A stretch of DNA of 8,563 nt. Source: Desulfobacteraceae bacterium. Lineage in GTDB: Bacteria > Desulfobacterota > Desulfobacteria > Desulfobacterales > Desulfosalsimonadaceae. The DNA is taken from the NCBI GenBank assembly GCA_011389605.1, contig JAABTZ010000109.1:1-8563 (forward strand). The letters are read 5' to 3'. Shown one piece after another: positions 6,176 through 8,563 of this stretch (position 1 is the first letter of the stretch; each line of letters starts with the position of its first letter). The notes beneath the pieces were generated by a model that did not search any database, was not told the DNA's origin, and saw only the letters and a list, made by a program, of their open reading frames with translations. The position numbers were made by a program, and so were the translations under genes.

Positions 6176-7018
6176 ATGGACCAGTTTTCCGTAAGTGGTT
6201 TGGAACAGATGATGGACAGAATCCTGGACCTGGGCGTGGTCTTCGGGGTCAAAATTTTAGCAGCCCTTGCGGTTTTCATACTGGGACGATGGGTGGCCAT
6301 TGCATTGAGAAATTTTCTTGAAAAATCAATGCGGCGAACCGCAGTTGATGAAACCCTTATAACATTTACCACTAACCTTTCCTATATCGCCATGTTCGCT
6401 TTTGTGGTGATTGCCGCCCTGGCCCAGCTGGGTATCCAGACGACATCTTTTATAGCACTTCTGGCCGCCGCCGGTCTTGCCATCGGTCTTGCCCTGCAGG
6501 GCTCGCTTTCCAATTTTGCCGCAGGCGTTCTCATGATCCTTTTCCGCCCCTTTAAGGTGGGCGATTATATCGAGGGAGGTGGCACTGCCGGCACGGTAAG
6601 GGAAATCCAGATTTTTAACACCATCCTGCTGACCCCGGACAACAAAACCGTTATTGTTCCAAATGCTGCAATGACAGGAGACAAAATCGTAAATTATGCA
6701 GCCCAGGGAACCCGGAGGGTGGACATGATTTTCGGCATTGGCTATGATTCAGACATTGACAGAGCCAAGGGCATTTTGTGGGATCTTTTGAAAAACGACA
6801 GCCGAATCCTGGCAGAACCCGAGCCAGTGGTGGTGGTATCCGAGCTTGCAGACAGCAGCGTAAACATTGCATGCCGGCCATGGTTAAAGGCATCTGATTA
6901 CTGGACTTTTTATTTTGACATGACAGAGAATGTCAAAAAGCAGTTTGACGCCAACGGCATCTCAATTCCCTTTCCCCAGCGGGATGTACATATATATGAA
7001 CAAAAATCTACTTCATAA
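6176..7018 (+). CDS. mscS: Small-conductance mechanosensitive channel MscS
   Basis: 280 residues, essentially the length of E. coli MscS (286). It is an inner-membrane heptameric channel that opens under membrane tension during hypo-osmotic shock. Seen: TM1 about 20-42, TM2 about 66-85, and pore helix TM3 about 91-124 containing the family signature GLALQGSLSNFAAG (104-117) and FRPFKVGDYIE (123-133). By alignment through QGSLSN, the hydrophobic seal leucines correspond to L101 and L105, and the hinge Gly (E. coli G113) to G109. The beta domain holds VREIQIFNT (141-149) and IVPNAAM (160-166). The C-terminal domain holds GIGYDSDID (187-195) and ends GISIPFPQRDVHIY (261-274), all canonical. ATG 6176 has a strong RBS. 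There is no C-terminal or N-terminal extension. It could be read together with the lipoprotein upstream, and it converges on the glycosyltransferase with only 20 bases between stops. Confidence 0.95.
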   Translation: MDQFSVSGLEQMMDRILDLGVVFGVKILAALAVFILGRWVAIALRNFLEKSMRRTAVDETLITFTTNLSYIAMFAFVVIAALAQLGIQTTSFIALLAAAGLAIGLALQGSLSNFAAGVLMILFRPFKVGDYIEGGGTAGTVREIQIFNTILLTPDNKTVIVPNAAMTGDKIVNYAAQGTRRVDMIFGIGYDSDIDRAKGILWDLLKNDSRILAEPEPVVVVSELADSSVNIACRPWLKASDYWTFYFDMTENVKKQFDANGISIPFPQRDVHIYEQKSTS

Positions 7019-7038
7019 AAAAGACAAAAAACGGGATA

Positions 7039-8127
7039 TCAGCCGCAGATGAGAAACCCGGCTTCCCTGTCAAATTCTTCTATTCGCTGCTCCCAGGCAT
7101 ACTGGCCCATATGCCGGGCCAGATGCCTGCGGTGAATTTCATATGCCCGGGGATTTTCAAGCACATTACATAGCCTTTCCACAAGCTGCTCAAAACTGTC
7201 ATACAGGCATGCAAAATGCATTTCCTCCGGGATAATCTCCGGGTAAACAAGCCGGTTGGGCGCAAGCGGCAGGCAGCCGAAGCGTGCGGCCTCAACCATT
7301 GAAATGCCGAAATTCTCCTGGATGGCCGTGCTTATTGCCACAGACCCCCTGGCAAGCCACCTCTGATACTCAGACCTGTCTTTGACATACCCGAAATGCC
7401 TTATCCTGGAGCCCAGGCGCGTGCAGGCAGCTTCAAAAACTGGGGGAACTTTTTCATAGGCATAGCCGAGAACTGCCACTTCAAAATCCAAGCCCGAGCC
7501 AGCCGCCTGCTCCAGGGCGGCAAAAAAAATCTCCGGCTGCTTGTCAAATTCCCAGCGGTGATTCCAGATAACCAAAGGCGGCTCCTGTTTTTTTTGCAGG
7601 CAACCGTCATCTGATTCCGGAAACCAGCAGCCCGGAGAGCACACACCCGATTTTTCCAGGATCTGATCGATGACCCATAATGGCTTGAAATCAGGCATTT
7701 TCCGCAGTAACTCCGGGATGTGATCAAAAAAAGCCTGAAAATGTGTTTTTGAATTAAACAATACCCGGTCGGCGGCAAGAGCAGTGGTAATGTCTGTAAA
7801 CCCGAAATGAAGATCCCTTGCCTCTCCCGGAGCCAGCGGATAGGTAAGCTGATTTTCATGAAAATAGACTAATGCCGGCGGACACCCGTTTACGCACAGC
7901 GCGCGAAAATCCGAAAGGCTCATCAACCCCGAACATATAATGGCGTCATAGGCTTCCGGGGCAGGTATCTGCTTTATAAAGTGCAGGGCAGCCCCGCGCA
8001 TCCGCCATTTCCAGAACCGATCAGGCAGGGTGTAAAGAGCAATTTCATGGCGGGAATACCGGCAAAGCCCGTCGGCAAAATCGCGGTGGGAACCTCCGTA
8101 GAAAGGCTCGAGAAAAAGCAGTTTCAT
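7039..8127 (-). CDS. DUF3524/GTDC1-family GT-B glycosyltransferase (tRNA-queuosine mannosyltransferase-like)
   Basis: 362 residues counted from ATG 8127. The N-terminus MKLLFLEPFYGGSHRDFADGL is the hallmark of the DUF3524 domain; human GTDC1 (QTMAN, which mannosylates queuosine in tRNA-Asp) begins similarly. Further shared blocks: YTLPDRFWKWRMRGAAL (about 32-48), YFHENQLTYP (88-97), FNSKTHFQAFF (124-134). The C-terminal half is a GT4-type domain with WNHRWEFDKQPEIFF (188-202), where W-EFDK-P is family-typical, and an EX7E motif, ENFGISMVE (271-279), for nucleotide-sugar binding. A start at TTG 8139 would add four residues with no RBS and overlaps repeat-like sequence, so ATG 8127 is chosen, although no clear Shine-Dalgarno precedes it either. 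Expected role: cytosolic transfer of a hexose (probably from GDP-mannose) to a modified tRNA base. The bacterial substrate is inferred. No queuosine genes are in the window. Confidence 0.85.
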   Translation of the reverse strand: MKLLFLEPFYGGSHRDFADGLCRYSRHEIALYTLPDRFWKWRMRGAALHFIKQIPAPEAYDAIICSGLMSLSDFRALCVNGCPPALVYFHENQLTYPLAPGEARDLHFGFTDITTALAADRVLFNSKTHFQAFFDHIPELLRKMPDFKPLWVIDQILEKSGVCSPGCWFPESDDGCLQKKQEPPLVIWNHRWEFDKQPEIFFAALEQAAGSGLDFEVAVLGYAYEKVPPVFEAACTRLGSRIRHFGYVKDRSEYQRWLARGSVAISTAIQENFGISMVEAARFGCLPLAPNRLVYPEIIPEEMHFACLYDSFEQLVERLCNVLENPRAYEIHRRHLARHMGQYAWEQRIEEFDREAGFLICG

Positions 8128-8143
8128 TGGTTTTGCCAATTTT

Positions 8144-8296
8144 GATGAAATCGTAAAAAGTCGGTTTTCAGATGGGACCGTAAAAAGTTCAAGATCAAGG
8201 CTTGCGCAATTTCAAAGAATGCGGCGTACTTAACCGTCCGTGAAATTCTTCAGAAATTGCGCGTAACGCAGATATTGGACTTTTTGCGGTTCTATC
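8144..8296 (+). repeat. Palindromic MITE-like element, copy B
   Basis: Same design as copy A: a leading terminal motif (GATGAAATCGTAAAAAGTC, 8144-8162), then the 126-base palindrome 8171-8296 with the second GATG 27 bases after the first. Outer ends are GATGGGACCGTAAAAAG and CTTTTTGCGGTTCTATC. Inner arms GCGCAATTTC (8205-8214) and GAAATTGCGC (8253-8262) pair perfectly. By eye 112 of 126 positions match copy A, without gaps. The left module seen in copy A before the first GATG is only partly recognisable here. The element begins 16 bases upstream of the glycosyltransferase ATG, so it forms that gene's 5' flank. Confidence 0.85.
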
Positions 8297-8543
8297 AATT
8301 TTGGAGATGTTGAACAAAAATCATCTGTCCCATCCTGACATTCAGGTCCCGGGCAATTACTCCGCACCTGGCCTTCAACAGAAAAAATACATGCAGGTCA
8401 CGGCCGGATAAGGCTTTGCAATTGCCCTGCACTTTGTTGAACTTCAATTTCTTTACACTTATTTCTTGACCCAGGACAAGATCTTATTTAGAAAACTCAT
8501 TAGTCTTGCAAAGATTTCTGCTTTTTTCAAGGAGACAGTCTAT
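8297..8543. other. Intergenic region at the right edge
   Basis: No protein family resemblance in any frame and no tRNA-like fold noticed. It holds two small dyads, CCTGA-CAT-TCAGG (8334-8346) and TTGAA-C-TTCAA (8437-8447), either of which could be chance or an operator. It also holds a promoter-like pair (8466-8494) and a Shine-Dalgarno-like AAGGAG (8529-8534) near the end. Confidence 0.5.
8466..8494 (+). promoter_or_regulatory. Putative sigma-70 promoter of the next downstream gene
   Basis: TTGACC (5 of 6 to consensus) is separated by 17 bases from TAGAAA (4 of 6). A start near 8501 would leave a leader of about 40 bases to the TTG candidate at 8544. Surrounding sequence is AT-rich compared with coding parts of the window. 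Confidence 0.4.
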
Positions 8544-8563
8544 TTGATCCCTCATGCCTCAGT
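8544..8563 (+). CDS. Possible 5' end of a gene running out of the window
   Basis: AAGGAG (8529-8534) lies 9 bases before TTG 8544, and the frame (TTG ATC CCT CAT GCC TCA) stays open to the end. TTG starts are used twice upstream in this window (livF, acyl-CoA synthetase), which makes this credible, but only six codons are visible and no product can be named. Confidence 0.25.

Noticed and set aside
5477..8296. CRISPR array
   Set aside because: Repeats are 126 bp, palindromic and kilobases apart with genes between them. There is no regular spacer structure and no cas gene.

Overview
The window looks like a chromosomal segment of a Gram-negative anaerobe, most likely a member of the Desulfobacterota (the former Deltaproteobacteria, Desulfobacterales-like). 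This is inferred from three things: a branched-chain-amino-acid-type ABC ATPase pair followed directly by a long-chain acyl-CoA synthetase, an unusually long acetyl-CoA hydrolase/CoA-transferase family protein, and a lipobox-bearing lipoprotein. No rRNA or other direct phylogenetic marker is present, so the assignment is tentative.

Layout. Positions 1-2981 (+) are the end of a fatty-acid/organic-acid or amino-acid uptake operon: the 3' part of livG, a complete livF (TTG start), and an AMP-forming acyl-CoA synthetase (TTG start). The spacing is tight and clear Shine-Dalgarno sites are present. Converging on it is a large CoA-transferase/acetyl-CoA hydrolase family gene (3028-5202, -). An approximately 440-base intergenic stretch follows and holds a palindromic repeat element. 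Next come a small lipoprotein gene (visible frame 5690-6100, +), whose best start lies one frame off across a run of nine A, and an MscS-type mechanosensitive channel (6176-7018, +). Converging on mscS is a GT-B glycosyltransferase of the DUF3524/GTDC1 family, the family of the tRNA-queuosine mannosyltransferase QTMAN (7039-8127, -). The right end holds a second palindromic element and a promoter-like region that may drive a gene beginning at the last bases of the window.

How the genes may work together. The left half is coherent around CoA chemistry: a Liv-type transporter bringing in a substrate, an acyl-CoA synthetase activating carboxylic acids, and a CoA-transferase moving CoA between short acids. 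The right half is a set of single genes with separate roles: envelope lipoprotein, osmotic safety valve and probable tRNA modification.

The most striking non-coding structure is a family of related intergenic repeats. There are two 126-bp palindromic copies (5477-5602 and 8171-8296, about 89% identical by eye with no indels), each preceded by an extra copy of its terminal motif. A third copy (6102-6155) has lost the hairpin apex, and a solo end (3000-3020) lies between convergent genes. It behaves like a MITE-like or REP-like non-autonomous element. No transposase, CRISPR array, rRNA or tRNA gene was seen.
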